Source: Amoebidium appalachense (taxonomy: Eukaryota; Ichthyosporea). Taken from it: a stretch of DNA of 64,000 nucleotides. The DNA lies in contig CAVNZM010000012.1 in assembly GCA_963693365.1 (NCBI GenBank), positions 4,402,001-4,466,000 on the forward strand, given 5' to 3'. The position numbers were made by a program, and so were the translations under genes. Positions 62,428-64,000 of the stretch are shown here, piece by piece; position 1 is the first letter of the stretch, and each line of letters opens with the position of its first letter. The notes beneath the pieces were generated by a model. It saw nothing but the letters and a program-made list of their open reading frames with translations, was not told the origin of the DNA and ran no database searches.

Positions 62428-64000
62428 CCCCCCCCCCCCCCCTCTTCCTTCTCCCAGCTCCTTCACCCCCCCTTATCCCCTCTCCTTCATATGGTATCGG
62501 GCATTACCCATCCCCCCCCCCCCCCCCCCCCTCCCGGCCGCTGCCCCCCACCGTTTCTCTTCTTTTCCTTTACCCCTCTTTATGCTCCCCCTCCCCTCCC
62601 CCCCCCCCCAAAACCCCCAACCCCCTCCTTGCCCCCTCTCCATCATCAGTATTATGCACAACCCTCCCTTCTACCTTTCCCACCCCCCTTTTTCCCCAGC
62701 CTCCATTTATGGTATCAAACAATCACAGACCCTTCACAATTCCCATTTGACTGTAACAATTTCGTAAAGCACTGAAACGAAATGCAAACAGCACGCTGAT
62801 TGGGAGGGGGAGGGGGAGGAGGGGGGGGATGGGGAGGGGGGAAGGGGGGGGGGGGGGGGGATGGGAGGCTATCGGTGTTGTATGACTCTTCTGTCCATTA
62901 AATGGAGTCAGTAGGTGCACGTCTCAGAGTTTGGGCTTGGTATGCACCCTGATAACAGCAGACATCCTCACTTAGTTTTTCTCCAGCAGAGAAATCGTCT
63001 GTTTAGCATATTTGGTGCCTTTTCCTGGAGATTGTGGAACTGTGGCTATAGATATGTTCTGTGATCATGGATAAATTTTAGGTCTATGTCGTGGCGTGAT
63101 GTCCTTGTTATGTTATCGCTACCTCAAATTGAAGTCAGATTATTGGCTGCAGCTTTGTCTATGTATGGTGCTATCACCCTTTTGTTTTTTGTTTTCTTTT
63201 CTTTTCTTTTTATTTTTTGTTTTTTATTTTATTTTATTTGGTTATTTTTTTGGGGGGGGGGAGGGGGGAGAGTTGAAATTGCACCAATACCATTTAAAGG
63301 AATTCTAGAGAAATGCAGACAGACGTGAAGCATTTAGGCTGGCTTCTGCTTACAAGATGATAGAATCTGCAACGTCGGGTTCAGCAGTTTGTGCATTAGC
63401 AATCTTGGCTTCGTTGACCGGAGGATACTTGAGGAGGGGAGGGGGGAGGAGGGGGGGGGGGGGGGGGGGGGGGGGGGTAGGCTCTAGATTAACCTGTTAA
63501 TAGTTATATACTAGCAGTGGTGTTTTCATTACAGGGCAATGGTTATGGACATGCGCAAACAGTATCTTTATAAAAAAATTCGTTTTCTGTGGCGTTCTGA
63601 TTTTGGTGTGTGTTGTGCACGTGCCGCGCGAAGCCTTGTGTTGGTTTGCAAGGAAGTTCTTGTTATCACGATATCCATCTTACTTTTCATTAGGCTGTGT
63701 GTTGTTGGCCTGTTGTCCCCCCCCCCCCCCCCCTTCCTTCTTTTTTTTTTTTTTTTGTCTCTTCCCTTTTTTAAAAAAAAAGTTATACATAAGAACACAA
63801 GCTTTTGGGTTTTTTCCTCCCCAATCTGGTGAATGATGAGAAATTGGGACGGTTTTCTGGTTTTGACACCACGGCCGACCCCGAAACACCAGAGATATAG
63901 CGGCATCCCTCTGTGGATACCTCGAGAAAGGTAGACGGTGGATTGCAGTGGTTTGATTGGCTTTGCTCGCACTGTATCATCTGATGCCGAAAACATTTCT
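62428..64000. other. Right end: spacer or continuing intron
   Basis: Contains C tracts (62509-62532, 63718-63733), G tracts (62836-62860, 63440-63477) and T-rich stretches. One possible further exon of the SPO22-like gene starts at 63534 after an acceptor (TTTTCATTACAG), in phase with an alternative donor at 62421, but its product is not recognisable. Nothing else can be supported. Confidence 0.5.

Overview
The window is nuclear DNA from an intron-rich eukaryote. Introns are GT-AG, starts have a purine at -3, and TAA, TAG and TGA all occur as stops. The genes found are typical of a unicellular eukaryote: a P-type plasma-membrane proton pump, a sugar-porter family transporter, casein kinase 2 alpha, two seven-helix RGS proteins and a meiotic SPO22/ZIP4/TEX11-like protein. 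The pump looks more plant/protist-like than fungal (FNDG then LSKDRV after helix 6). A protist, possibly a unicellular relative of animals and fungi, fits best, but the species cannot be fixed from this sequence. All gene models were built by hand from reading frames, splice sites and phase agreement.

Layout: (1) 692-4903, minus strand, 5' part of a sugar transporter whose 3' exons lie off the left edge. (2) 8628-23335, plus strand, a proton ATPase in about 15 exons, divergent from the transporter across a 3.7 kb spacer. (3) 23336-26484, spacer holding a 5'-truncated retroposon. (4) 26485-35549, plus strand, casein kinase 2 alpha in 10 exons, with a SINE and a foldback element in its introns. 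(5) 35550-39616, spacer with a PIF/Harbinger deletion derivative. (6) 39617-41315 and 44099-45886, plus strand, two intronless tandem 7TM-RGS genes. (7) 48089-62427, plus strand, a SPO22/ZIP4/TEX11-like gene in at least 20 small exons. The rest is spacer.

Introns and spacers are full of C/G homopolymers (10-50 nt) and long (CA)n/(GT)n arrays. These generate large meaningless open frames of His-Thr, Cys-Val, Pro or Gly. Many introns carry a C or G tract within a few tens of bases of the 5' splice site, and CA or GT arrays abut splice sites. Several introns contain tandemly duplicated 3' splice-site regions, and one contains a duplicated exon.

Functional links: the proton ATPase and the neighbouring sugar transporter could form an energising pump/symporter pair (inference). 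The RGS proteins imply heterotrimeric G-protein signalling, and the SPO22-like gene implies meiosis. Three coding disruptions are each explained by one surplus base in an A, G or T homopolymer, so assembly error is more likely than gene death.
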